DNA of 64,000 bases from Ancylostoma caninum. Its lineage: Eukaryota; Nematoda; Chromadorea; Rhabditida; Ancylostomatidae. The stretch lies in the NCBI GenBank assembly GCA_037903475.1, contig JBAJFG010000425.1, forward strand, positions 124,001 to 188,000. The letters run 5' to 3'. Each line of letters begins with the position of its first letter. The first letter of the stretch is position 1. Position numbers and translations under genes: made by a program. Shown here in pieces: positions 49,176-59,732 of this stretch. The notes below the pieces were generated by a model. That model had not been told where the DNA came from. It saw only the letters and a program-made list of their open reading frames with translations, and did not search any database.

Positions 49176-49370
49176 GACAAAGTGCAGGAAAAACCTGGAA
49201 TCTATGCAAATTTTAGGATGTGGGCGTGGCTTGAAGGATTACGGTAGAGCGCATAGGGAAACAATTCGTGGATACAGTGCTGAATGCATTTCTACAAGGA
49301 TATTGATGTGAATTGATAGGGTGAAAATGAGCAGATTGTATGTCTGCGTCCCTGCTGTTTTCCTATAATC
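46990..49370. repeat. recurrent CTGCGTCTCTG / GTGCAGACGAC motif in introns
   Basis: CTCTGCGTCTCTGCC or close variants occur at 47081, 48741 and 49076, with CTCTGCGTCTCT on the minus strand near 47540, TGTGCGTCTCTGACC near 48623 and TCTGCGTCCCTGC near 49340. GTGCAGACGAC or close variants occur at 47042, 48387 and 48597, often 40-50 bp upstream of the first motif. Single copies are at about 688 and 28268. In this interval they sit only in introns or 5' flank of the three-finger gene. Confidence 0.6.
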
Positions 49371-50870
49371 GTAAATTTTGTCGGAACATGTGCATATGGA
49401 AGCTTTTAATCTAGAAAGTGATGAGAAGGAATATAAAATTCTTCTTTTGTTTTTTTTACATAATTTGGATTTGAAACGGAAATTCTGGAATAGATAATCC
49501 TCCCGAGGGCTCCAGAAGGCCCTCAAAAAGTTGGGCAAATTTCTTTCTCTTGTAAGAATTTTTCCACAATTTAGGCCATTTTCGAAATTATGCACTTGCA
49601 ATTACACCAATTACAATTACAGCATCAAATAGGATTCAGGACAGCTAGACCGTTTTAAAAGGGTGAACGAAGCCTCTAACTGTTAGGATGTTAGGTTGTC
49701 AGGAGACGAATGAAATACTCATAATCTCTCTCTTGTATCCCTCACAGGCGACGTATGGCGAAGAATGCCTTAGTGCTTAATGTTCCTCTGAGAATCTGCG
49801 CCACGGGTATGGAAGATATTCGCGGACGAGTGACGTCGATGTATCTCAACATTCGACGTTGAATATGTCGAAAATTGGTACACTCGAAGAAGTAGCATAG
49901 GAGAGCAATATAGGACTGGAAGAAAGCTATGAAAAGCTGGAGGGATTCCGTATTTTGGGTGCCCTGGATTTTTCAAATTAGTTGTTTAATTTTTATTAGA
50001 TGAATTGATTGAATCATTTGTTTCTATTCGGTGCTAAGTAAAGATTGGCTCGAATTTGTGGCCACTGAATATAAACTTCTGCACCTCTTATTTCTTATAT
50101 TTTGGCTCGCTGCTTCTATGAAGTGGGTGAAAGAGTCCTGTCCAGAATTATGATCTCTCTCGGAATGCTGGACTTTCGATGAACCTCGGCATCTTGATGT
50201 ATTGTCTGTATGTTCTTGGTAAGCCGCACACGAGGTTGATAATTGAATTATTTACGTTTCGGCAAATCGCCTTCTTCAGAGCCTGAAATCTATATAATCT
50301 ATAAATATGATCTCTTTTTGTTTTCATCATAACTTCATCCAGCAACGTTTTCGACCGATGATATGATAGTTGCAGGTAAACCAGGAGCTATCTACGCCCC
50401 AGTGCCGGACGCAGAAAGTTGCCGGGAGGTGGGGGGAGATGTGGGGAAAAAAGTGCGGTCTCCGCCGTTTTGAGGACTCAGACGGAAAATAAAATCAATG
50501 AAAATACCTTGATACTGTTTCTATGTAAACCAGATCTGTTAGGTGGAGAAATTTATTCTTTCGAGATCTCAGCTTCGCATGTCAAGATAGTGGAAGAGCG
50601 ATGGAAGCCTTCAGGATTACTGTAGAGAATACAGAAATGAACAACAAGGATGAGTATTTGCCAATAATGAATAGCCTTTTGCCTTTTCTATCGTTATGTG
50701 AGCTATTATATAAACTGTAGATACCATCAATCGCAGATATAGTCTATTGCAAACGCGACAATACTTGTGTAACCGTGCGGACAGCCTGTTTTTCTCTCAT
50801 TCCTCTCCAACTGCTGCATACTTTCCTGCGTTTTTATCTCTCTGCTGTCTTCCCAACTATCGTCAGTGGT

Positions 50871-51006
50871 AGAACGCACTACAACGCGGCATTGTTCCTT
50901 TGTCCGCAACGACAATCACGATTGCTGCGGACTCATCCGCAACAACGGTGGATTCTGAGTCGGTTCATCTTTTATCCTGAAGTTTTTCGAGGTTACGAGC
51001 GAGAAA
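50871..51006 (+). CDS. possible exon, unknown
   Basis: The stretch follows an acceptor (CTATCGTCAG) and runs open to a GTTGAG donor. It encodes THYNAALFLCPQRQSRL, then ILSRFIFYPEVFRGYEREK. It ends in phase 0, and the candidate exon at 52999 starts in phase 0, so the two could join across a 2 kb intron. The residue mix looks protein-like, but I recognise no family and the donor is weak. Confidence 0.22.
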
Positions 51007-52410
51007 AGGTTGAGAACTAGCAAAGCGGGAAGTGACGTTTGCCGGTCTGGAACACAAATTAAAACGGTGAACCACTTCTAGGCCGTTGAAGACGACGATC
51101 TAGTCGAAGCGTCGGGCGAAAGAATGAATTTTTCCGCCCAACAGACCTGGTTGACATAGATACAGTGAAAATGGAGGAAAACAAGAAATGCCCAGGTTTA
51201 AAGAAAGAAGAACATGGGAATTAATAAAAATATTAATTATAGCAATAAATAATTAATAGAAATTATATTAAAAATAATGATAAAAATAAACAACTGAAAA
51301 TAAACGGATACAACATTTATACTTGCAACGTAAAGTAAATTCAAAAATTTTGCTACCCATTCTCGAGCCCCCTCCTTTGCGTCCGCCACTGGTGCATACG
51401 TCAGTGATGTCATACCTCTAGAAATTGGGTTTCTTTGAATCAAAGAAGCTAAAGGCCCCAAATTTTACACTATTTATTTTGAAAAAAAATCAAATAGAAG
51501 CTGGTGAAGCATTACCAGGAGAATATTCCAGTCCGAACCTAGCCTAACAGGCCAAATAAAGGAGAAGCATCGGTTCGGAACAAATTCTGGAAGCTTTGAC
51601 AAAACTTTGAAGAACATTCGGGGGGGGGGGGGTAATTATTCTCGTTACAGAAGTATGATGTACAGTATTGCAAGTGTAGCAGAGCTTTCCACGGCATATT
51701 GGCACTACTTCTACTCAGTATAGTGCTCTAGGTGGAGATTTGAAAAATTCCATCTCTGATTCATTTGCTTTTCATTATGAATACTTTTTCGCCATGATGG
51801 AGACATCTTCTGGTTTCTCCTTGCTTTTTAGCTATGTTTTATTGGTAATGAGAAAAGATATTTGTCCAAATTTTAGTGGCTGCGTGAGGAAAATGATTGG
51901 TACGAAGGTTGTAGTCTCTTGCGTGAGACAAAGGCAAAATCCCGTTATTTTTAAAAATTGTAGTTCTGGACATTTGCGAAGCCCATATCAACGCGAAAAT
52001 ACAGGTTGCTCCATTGGTTTCACCACATCACCTGTTTGGACAGATTTGAACGGGAAAGAGAATCGGATGAGAATGAGAGCGGTGATATTTGTGGATTCGC
52101 AGACAATCAGACTGCTACGTTGCATGTGATGCATCAGGTGAATACGGGTATCAACCAACGCATTTTACTCACCCGAAAAACTTTTGATTTCCATTATGGA
52201 CGGGATTAATGGGATGGACGCTGAAGATGTTTGTTTGTGTTCTACTTATATCTACATTTTTTTATTTTTTAAAAATACTGGTGTTCGGTGATGTTTTTAA
52301 TTATTCTGGAACGCATCTGGCAAAAGAAACTTATCTCAAACATTTAAGAACAATTTTGATAGGTTTTGTACTTCAGCGTGGGAATCCTGAAAACAGGCTT
52401 ACTCACATAA

Positions 52411-52674
52411 AGTGGACGTCAATGGCGGTGGCCCACCCGTGGCCTCAAGAAGGACGCCGCGCAACCGCGCCGCGCGCGCCATAACCGATGTCTTCTACTG
52501 CTGTTATTTCTAGTGGCTTCTCTACCTGTTTTAAGGATTTTCGACCGAATCGGGAAGAAAAGCGCCTAGGAATAGCATTCCGGCGACAGACGACACCGAT
52601 CCCGATGCGCGCGGCGCGGTTGCGCGGCGTCTTTCTCAAGGCCGCGAATGGGCCTCCGCCATTGACGTCCACTG
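52411..52674. mobile_element. 264 bp foldback MITE, copy 2 (GTGGACGTCAATGG family)
   Basis: The left arm is AGTGGACGTCAATGGCGGTG (then GCCCACCCGTGGCCTCAAGA, AGGACGCCGCGCAACCGC). The right arm is its inverse, from GCGGTTGCGCGGCGTCTTTC to CGCCATTGACGTCCACTG. It is about 90% identical by eye to copy 1 at 41959-42226, including the unsymmetrical centre (GTTATTTCTAGTGGCTTCTC). TA lies next to both ends. Confidence 0.85.
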
Positions 52675-52998
52675 TAGAGTGTATGCAATTTTCCGTCAAC
52701 CATTAAACTGTGAAAATTATGCCAACTACTAGGCAATAAAGAAATTACAGTGGTTGCGGTCAAGGATTTTGGTTGGCTTTGCTCTCAGTAAGTTATTTCT
52801 GAATTCAAGGATTGTGTCTTTTTGATAAAATTCTGCTCAGCCATTGCAATTAACATAAAGTAAGACCTAGGTGGCTACCATATCCCCTATGGGCAGGTAT
52901 GAGCAGATGGCTGGAACATATAATGCCTTGGAAATGTTTGTTCCCGGGTACAATTAGTGACTAGTGAGCCGCCTACTGGCCTACTTCGTGCTTTGCAG

Positions 52999-53070
52999 TT
53001 CTTGGAGCCGGCAAAGAGAAACACATATCCACCAAAACGTCGGATGTTCGATAAATTGGAACCTGAGTAA
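52999..53070 (+). CDS. possible exon, unknown
   Basis: A strong acceptor (GTGCTTTGCAG) is followed by FLEPAKRNTYPPKRRMFDKL, then EPE and TAA at 53068-53070. The text CCTGAGTAAGAG also contains a usable donor (GTAAGA), so this could be a terminal or an internal exon. It is basic and Pro-rich. No family is recognised. It might pair with 50871-51006. Confidence 0.28.
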   Translation, partial: FLEPAKRNTYPPKRRMFDKLEPE

Positions 53071-53689
53071 GAGCTCTTTTTTTCTTTGGAAGGAATACTG
53101 CCTTTCTATTCGTACTCAGTACTTGTATAATTAAAAATTAAACTCAGTACTTGTATAACCTAACCATAAGCCCGGAGTTTGCGAATTTCCAGTTTCTCAA
53201 CAGAAAATCCCTGCATAATATCCGGAAATTCCCCCAGGAAGAATTTTGTTGACGAAACTCCTTCGATCTGAACAGGCAAAAGGCTACAAAGGCCACATAA
53301 AACGGAATGTTAATGAATAAGCTCACACTAGGATTCTCGTGGCCAAAAAGTCCTATTGTTTTTTTTTTTGAATATCAATTCTTCCTTTCCATTCTCGAGA
53401 TAGTTAAAATCCCCAAAATGTACTTTAAAACAACGAACTGGTCTAGGTTATTACCCATTCAATGAACTTAGTTTTTAGCGGGTCACACAGGAAAAGCGAA
53501 GTGACAAGACAAACGAGTAAGGGCGTCCAGTGGCAGCGGGTGCGTGTTTTGACGCGAGACGCATCGGCACTGCATTCGCGATGCGAGCAATGCATTTTCG
53601 ATGCAGCTTCCTCGGCTCTACTTACAGATCGCCGAGTGATGAAACCAGCTGCGGCTAGACCACATACTTACCAAATTCGAAATCTGGCC

Positions 53690-54420
53690 TCGAATATTCG
53701 AATATCGAATATTCGAACCCCTCGCAACCATTCGAACGAATGACTAATATTCAAACTGGAAATTTTGGTGCTATTCCACATTAGGGGCCGCAAAATTTTC
53801 AAAATTTTTTCAGCCGAAACTTTGTATAGGGGGTTATTTGAGGTGCTGAACACAAATATCATATTGATTTTGTACCGGGAACCCGCTTTTGTAGGGTTAC
53901 GGTAGGGTTACTGTAGATACGGTACCTCATGGAATTCGCTCAAATTCTGTTCTGCGCAGAGGGGTTATGTGAGATGCTGAACCTGAATGTCATATCTATT
54001 TTGTACCGTAATCCCATTTTCATGGGGATACGTAGGTATACGGTGGCAAATTGAGAGAAAACGCCGATTTTGGGGAGAAAATGAAGATTTCGCGTAAAGG
54101 GATGTTGATAATCGTAATCTGCTCCTAGAACAACCCCTCTGTGCAAAATTTGAGAAGATTCTGTGAGATACCGTATCTGCCATGCACCTACCGCTGCCCT
54201 ACGAAATGGTATTACGGTACAAAATGAATAAGATATTCGTGTTCAGCACCTCAAATAACCCCTGCATGCAAAGTTTCGTTGAAAAAAGTTCCTGAAAATT
54301 TTGGGGTCACTAATGTGGAATAGTGCCGAAATTTTGAAAGGACTCGAATTCAAATATTCGAATATCATGGGCTTCGAATATTCCACTATTCGAATATTCG
54401 AACATCCCACTCTATATATT
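53690..54420. repeat. large foldback element with CGAATATTCG ends
   Basis: Both ends are clusters of CGAATATTCGAATATC. Moving inwards, the arms match inverted: GGTGCTATTCCACATTAGGG against CACTAATGTGGAATAGTGCC, and GGTTATTTGAGGTGCTGAAC against TTCAGCACCTCAAATAACCC. Nearer the centre, TAGATACGGTACCTCATGG pairs with GATACCGTATCTGCCATG. Arms of about 300 bp surround a small core (54020-54110). The motif ATATTCGTGTTCAGC is shared with the internal unit of the Helentron-like elements. Confidence 0.78.
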
Positions 54421-54965
54421 CGAATAACCGAATAACTGAATAAATATAGGGTGTCAAGTTGGCGTATATGCCTTATCTAACTTCTGAACACTATAATTGG
54501 AAGAAATTTGTGAGATATCTGTGCTGTGGGTGTGAGTATGCGTTATCCGTGTAGGGACCATGAAAATTAAGACAACCATGAAAAACTATACTTCATATCA
54601 CGAGATATAGTGGAGAGGTTACAGCATCCTTGTATTCTTATTTGTAACGAAAGAAAATGGCTCACTGATTCAAAATTGGCACATTTGGCATTTTCATAAT
54701 CCAAATGCACTCAAAAATGATAGAACCAAGCATCATGTTGTATTAGTACTGACAAGTCCATCGCGTTCGATCATCTTACGGAGGCTTTGACGGAAGCAAA
54801 GCCATCTAAACGTTGGCCAATAGAACAACACTAACAATGTCATGCTCAGCTAACAGAATAATTAATTATAGTAACCTAAGGACTTCATTTCTGTGTACTT
54901 ACTAAGATGTCATCGCTTCTCTATTGTATAGTATATAAAGTGTTTTCAACGTCTCGTTTTCGTAT

Positions 54966-55040
54966 TAGGTTGGTCCAAGAGTCCTGCACCAAACTTCACT
55001 CGTTTTTTTCAAACGATGCTAACTTTTTCATGAAAAGATA
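54966..55040 (+). mobile_element. solo mariner-like terminal repeat
   Basis: TTAGGTTGGTCCAAGAGTCC (then TGCACC) follows TA and matches the TTAGGTTGG start typical of mariner ends. I find no matching inverted end within the next few kb and no transposase frame. It appears to be a truncated remnant. Confidence 0.5.
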
Positions 55041-55605
55041 CCAACCAACAAACTAATTACAGTCATGATCCGCGACGTACATATGTCCAATGCTCGCGAA
55101 GGTATCATTTCCAGAGGTCCAGAACTCTGGCGGCTGCAAGTCGAAGAAGCTCACTTTCTAGTTTGTTCGAGCTTCTTTCTCGTAAATGCAGCTCCGGCGC
55201 TCGTAACACGTATACCACTGTATCAGTAGCTCTTGGAGATGAGTATCTAAGTAGCTCTTCATATGAAAATCTCATGAACGATTCTGAGGACAGTGCCTTC
55301 CAGGACTACTATCCTGAATTCTAGGATTTTGCTCGAAGCAACTTGTTTTTTTAAAAAGATCATTGGTCCTTGTTTAATGAGTAATGTGATTGACATGATA
55401 TATCTGTGTAGAAGGCGTAGATTTGACGTAGAATACATTTGTGAACAAACCAATCGCAGATAGATCGCACGTTTGATTTTATGTAGTCTGCTTCCTCTCA
55501 TCTGCATATGAAAATACTCTCTCTCATGTCGTGGTCCTTAACTCAGAACCTCAAGAACGAGTAGTCCGTCCACCCTTTACGAACAACGATTGCTTATATT
55601 AGCAA

Positions 55606-56157
55606 CTAGACGGCATGCCCGGCTTCGCTCGGGGGGTTTTACTGCCCCTGCTATTTCACACTGAAAATGGCATTTGTTATTACTGATACATTCATTCATG
55701 ATGTTGTTCATTTCGGTGATCAGCGCGTTGACGGACCTGATAGGCCCTTTTTTAACCCTAGCTAATACAATCTAACCCGTTCATGCGAGAAAAGTCGATA
55801 ATTCTACAAAAAAATCGATAAAACCAATAAGTGCATGGTGGTTGTCGCGCCTGTATTCAGCGCATTCGAGTACCGCAGACGTGTCCTCACCGATCCCTGA
55901 ACAACAGCTGTGTGGAAAATCACTGAAGACGATAAATCAATATCACAGTTTAAATTGCTTGTCATATTCGTGTTTAGCGTATTTCAGAGCCCTAGTGAGC
56001 ATGTCCTCACCGCTCCCTGAGCAGAAGTCATGAAAAATCGATGAAATTGACATGATCGATAAATTAAACGATATAGTTCGGCGGAAAGTAGCCTGAAAAC
56101 TCCGCCGGCCCTCATGGGATTCGTGTGCAAAGTTTGGTCGAAAAAATGTTGTCCCTA
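55606..56157 (+). mobile_element. Helentron-like element, copy 4, truncated
   Basis: The start is CTAGACGGCATGCCCGGCTT (then CGCTCGGGGGGTTTTACTG). The interior holds units with GTATTCAGCGCATTCGAGTA and TCATATTCGTGTTTAGCGTA. The 3' part reaches GTGTGCAAAGTTTGGTCG, then breaks off at the foldback element starting at 56158. The usual 3' microsatellite and CTTTTATATATACAG end are not found beyond it. Confidence 0.68.
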
Positions 56158-56410
56158 CTCTGATAACTGTGCAGCACGAACGCAGCCCGAACAGCGTATT
56201 GTTCGGATAGAAACCCTAGCAGCAACGATTGCCAGTTGCTGCCATCCTCCCCTTGATTGCTGCCTTCCCTCAACAATTGCTGCTAAAGGGCCGACAGATT
56301 GAGCAGCAATTGAGGGTAGGATGGCAGAAACTGGGAATCGCTGCTGCTTGGATTTCTACTCGAACCATTACGCCGTTCCGGCTGCGTTCGTGCTGCACAG
56401 TTATCAGAGC
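56158..56410. mobile_element. 253 bp foldback MITE in copy 4
   Basis: The left arm is CTCTGATAACTGTGCAGCAC (then GAACGCAGCCCGAACAGCG). The right arm is the inverse: CGCTGCGTTCGTGCTGCACA-like text ending GTTATCAGAG. Inner arms also pair (GCTGCCATCCTCCCCTTGAT against TTGAGGGTAGGATGGCAG). ORFs across it are artefacts of the inverted repeat. It appears to interrupt or terminate Helentron-like copy 4. Confidence 0.75.
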
Positions 56411-57005
56411 AAGTCGAAGTCGAAGTTGCTCGAAGTGGATAAGTATGAGTAAAATGTAAAATGATAACTTTTGATGTAAAATGAAAAATGCAGTCCGGTG
56501 AGCAAGCAGAATTACCGTAACTTCTGAACGGGACATGTCGACACTACCCTTTCTGACCTCAATCTCGGGGCTCGTGGGTGGTTTGATGTTTTATAGACAT
56601 TGATCACCTTGTTTTTTTTTGTCTTCAATACAGTCACGCGCTAACCACATTTTGTATCATGCCCGTAAATTACGGTAGCACTGCCTGCTCGCCGGACTGA
56701 ACTTTCTATTTAGTGCAGTTGGTTGCCTTCTTTTTAAAAACGATGTATGAGACCTTAAAAATTCGATGGAAAACTAAAATGTGAGGGTGATTGCGACAGC
56801 AAGCTACGTCCTCGTTTAACATGGCTCATGAAGGAGCCGGCAGTGTAGTGGACTACTTCGCTCTTTTTTCGTCTTCGACAAAATTATTCACATTCGTGTT
56901 GGTGTTCCAGATATTTCCCGGATTCGTTTTCATTACCTAACGCTGAGAGCTCACAATAGTTCAACAATGTCGGAATTCAACATTAATATCCACGCGCTTT
57001 AAGCT

Positions 57006-57450
57006 TTAATTGCAGTACTTCTTTTTCAGTTCTTTCGCACAAAATTTCTTCTCCCATCCAGTTCCTTTGTTGTTCTGGAAAAAGTCTGATCTCTAATGAG
57101 AAATTTTCGGCGAGGTTTTGTATGACATACCTTAATCTTTTTCATGAGCAGTTTGCTCCTCATTATCCTCCTTATAATCCCCTCGCAAAGGTGAGCGGAT
57201 TTTTTAGCTCCCACGTTTTCGATTTGCTGACACGTTGCCTCAGAAACCTTATCGAAACTTCGCCATTTTCACTTTTCTACGTCACTCATATTTGTAGAAA
57301 ATGACTTACTTCCTTTATGCTTGAATCAGCATCGATATCAATGAATAGTTTGATTCCCGTCACTGAGAGACGGCACGTTTCACAGATGGCCCATTCTTCT
57401 GTAGCTGCAATCGCTTCGAGAACGGCTAGTAGGAGAAAAAACCTCTTCAT
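57006..57450 (-). CDS. small secreted saposin-like (SapB) protein
   Basis: Three exons: 57450-57310, 57226-57131 and 57074-57006 (TAA), both introns phase 0, 101 residues. Residues 1-16 are a signal peptide (FFLLLAVLEAIAA). The mature part has the saposin B pattern: WAICETCRLSV with a C-x-x-C pair, an amphipathic helix (LFIDIDADSSI), SAHLCEGIIRRIM, a basic helix (SKLLMKKIK), KKFCAKEL and KKYCN. Saposin-like proteins bind or perturb lipid membranes; nematodes have many, in digestion and in defence against microbes. Only five cysteines are visible, against six for the canonical three disulphides, so one partner is missing or replaced. The mature protein is strongly basic. The ATG sits two bases after an acceptor (TTCTCCCAG), consistent with trans-splicing. 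A maT transposon begins 79 bp upstream and may have displaced the promoter. Confidence 0.86.
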
Positions 57451-57528
57451 TCCTGGGAGAAACTACGATTTCGTTGCAAAGAGATCCAAAAGAGCAGACG
57501 AGTCCTCTGAAATGATAATAATTGACTA

Positions 57529-58799
57529 CGGGGTGACACAAAATTATGGAACGGAGGTTCATTTGGTTTTCTCTCGTGAGGTGAGCCGGTTGGAATGACT
57601 TTGACTACACATTCCTCCAGTCGTTGGTCTACTTTATAGATGCGATCTAGAAAAGACCTGAGATCGGCAATCGCCCGCATGGCAGAAAGCGGGAATGGAG
57701 TAGTGGAGATTTCGCGGCTGTTGGATATCCCACATTTGACCGTTTCGAAAGCTCTGAAGCGCCTCCAAGAGACAGGAGCCAACTAAGATCGCCCGGGAAG
57801 AGGTCGACCGAGAACCGCCAACAACACAGGTAACCAGAAAAAAGTTCTCAGTCGGATCGAAAGAAACCCTCGAAGTAAAAAGAATTCCACTCCGAAGCTT
57901 GCAATGGCGATTGGGATTTCGAGGGAAACTGTACGGAGGATTCTCAGAGGGGCTGGACTGAAGGCTTGTAAGGAAGTGAAGGCTCACCTGATTACTGAGC
58001 AAGCGAAGGCTAAGCGGTTGGAGCGGTGTAAAAGGTTGAGGAAACATTTTGCAGCTGGACAACATCGAATGATCCTGTTTTCGGACGAAAAATGGTTCGA
58101 TGTCGAACAAGCTCACAATCATCAGAATGACCAGGTGTGGTCCAAGGGAAAGCCACCACTGGAGGAGAGGATGATAAGTAAGAGACAAAAACCGAAGCAA
58201 GTGATGGTCTGGGCGGGAATAACACACACCGACAAGACTCCACTCATCTTCGTACCCGAAGGAGTCAAGGTCCAAGGATCCCAGTATCGCGCGATCCTAA
58301 AGACAAGGTTTTGCCTTGGGCTCGGCGGCACTTTGGAGAGGAGGTGAGGACTTTTCAACAGGATGCCGCCCCATCTCATAAGTCTGAAGAAAGGCAGGAA
58401 TGGATCGCGAGAAACTTTCCGGACTTCATCTAGGTGGAAATAAATCCTCAACGACCTGGCTACTGGCCAGCAAATTCACCCGATTTGAACCCGTTAGACT
58501 ACTCCATCTGGGGAATACTGGAGTCAATGGCCTGTGCGAAGCCCCACTCGACAGAGGAGGAGCTGAAAAGGGATTTGACGAAAGCCTGGAATGAACTTCC
58601 TATGGACATCATCGCCAAAGCAGTGGACGACTTCCCAAAGCGATTAATGAAGTGCATCAAAGCGGGTGGTGGTCATTTCGAGCAAGAATAATTGCTACGA
58701 TGTATAGTCTCCTAATATGCATAAATAAAGTTGTTGATGTTTGATTGGCGCGTAGGAACCGTACACGAAAAATCGGTTCCATAATTTTGTGTCACCCTG
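57529..58799 (+). mobile_element. maT/Tc1-mariner transposon, dead copy (1271 bp)
   Basis: The left end is CGGGGTGACACAAAATTATG (then GAACGG). The right end in reverse is CAGGGTGACACAAAATTATG (then GAACCG). TA flanks both sides (57527-57528 and 58800-58801). The terminal inverted repeats are about 26 bp with few mismatches. It carries one broken transposase gene on the plus strand and lies just upstream of the saposin-like gene, in the opposite orientation. Confidence 0.93.
57640..58691 (+). pseudogene. maT-like transposase, two stops and a frameshift
   Basis: The frame starts at ATG 57640 (RSRKDLRSAIARMAESG) with a helix-turn-helix (VVEISRLLDIPHLTVSKALK). It is broken by TAA at 57784-57786, then continues through the second DNA-binding part (AIGISRETVRRILRGAGL) to the catalytic Asp in LFSDEKWFDVE. 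Near 58298 one base appears lost; the frame shifts and then reads FQQDAAPSHKSEE with the second Asp. TAG at 58431-58433 follows DFI. The last acidic residue is Asp in SPDLNPLDYSIWGILE, which with W-P-A-N-S-P is the maT style. The end is TAA at 58689-58691. The second and third Asp are separated by 44 codons, more than the 37 of maT. It is clearly inactive. Confidence 0.88.
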
Positions 58800-58801
58800 T
58801 A

Positions 58802-59063
58802 GTTCGTAAGGTAAAATTTATATTCTTATTGAAATGCGGCACTCGAGAGTATAGTATGAGGCACTGTATAGCAGAGTTGTATGGGAAGAAGAAAAGCCCA
58901 AAGAAGTGATAGCAAGCTAAACGTTTAATCATATATAGCGAATGAATATTCAAAAGGATGTATAGTTCATCAACTGGGAGGGTTTGCATCAATTTGCAAG
59001 AGAGCACTTATAAACAACAGAATGGAGTCCATCGAGGAATTATGGAGAAAAATTGATTATATA
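58802..59063. other. short spacer between two transposons
   Basis: About 260 bp of AT-rich sequence lie between the maT element and the deleted mariner. I see no feature in it. Confidence 0.5.
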
Positions 59064-59732
59064 TTAGGTCCTATGAAGAGTATCCGCGAATTCTTCGTAT
59101 ATGTGGTACCCAAACATCATCAAATATGTCTCTCAAGTTCTCTTTTAGTATGTTGTAACTGGTTACCTGCTTTTTTCATGGAACACTTCGTGTGTAGTGA
59201 AATAATTAAATGAATAAAAAATATCAAACTCCTTTTTGTAGCCTGCTCTCTTCAAATGATTTCAAACTGTCATGTGGTTCATCTTTACTTCCTCGGCTAT
59301 TTCGCGACAGCTTGCGCGTCGGTCTTGCTCCACCAGTTGCACTTTTTCATTACTGGTCGGTCCAAGCGAGGTGCATCTTTAACATTCAAATTTCCGGAAT
59401 GGAATCTAGCAAATCACTCCTGAGTCCTTCGTTCACTAACAGCATTTTCGTCATACATTTCACAATATTTCTGGCATCTTCCTGCAGCGGTCTTGCCTTT
59501 TTCATAGTACAAAAGCATCACATACAGCATTTCTTCCGATTCTCCGCTCATTTTCAAATTATTATAATTTTTCACACGAACAACGAATTAGAAAACTATC
59601 GGCAAAAATGTAAGCTAGAATGCTACATTTTGAGCACATGTTTGTCCGAGACAATTGGGTGAGTGTTGTTCGAGATAAAGTATCAGAAGCGGCTTGTGGC
59701 GAAAAACCGCGCAGACTTTTCATACGACCTAA
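59064..59732 (-). mobile_element. mariner deletion derivative (669 bp)
   Basis: The left end is TTAGGTCCTATGAAGAGTAT (then CCGCG). The right end in reverse is TTAGGTCGTATGAAAAGTCT (then GCGCGG). TA lies outside both (59062-59063 and 59733-59734). The remaining coding part is the N-terminal third of a mariner transposase on the minus strand. A full element would be near 1.3 kb, so about half is missing. The terminal repeats differ from those of the mariner at 2198-3454, so it is a separate family. Confidence 0.83.
59222..59553 (-). pseudogene. mariner transposase N-terminal fragment
   Basis: From ATG 59553 the minus strand reads MSGESEEMLYVMLLYYEKGK then KYCEMYDENAVSE, the first helix-turn-helix of mariner. 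With frame changes it then reads ARFHSG and, further on, VQLVEQDRRASCREIAEEV and MNHMTV plus LKRAGYKKEFDI, the second helix-turn-helix. It stops there, before the WVPHEL linker and all catalytic residues. A plus-strand ORF of 150 codons (59210-59662) is merely its antisense. Confidence 0.78.

Larger units (their letters stand above)
49176..57005. other. long region without a firm gene
   Basis: Two possible plus-strand exons (50871-51006, 52999-53070) are listed separately. Other content: a repeat with GTGCCGGACGCAGAAAG at 50401-50510 whose relatives are at 60153-60330 and inverted near 51240-51400; text near 50225-50290 resembling a retrotransposon tail (TTTCGGCAAATCGCCTTCTT); the second foldback MITE at 52411-52674; a large foldback at 53690-54420; and a mariner-like end at 54966. 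No other exon can be supported. Confidence 0.4.

Noticed and set aside
59210..59662. 150-codon plus-strand ORF
   Set aside because: It is the antisense of a mariner transposase fragment; the minus strand reads the helix-turn-helix motifs.
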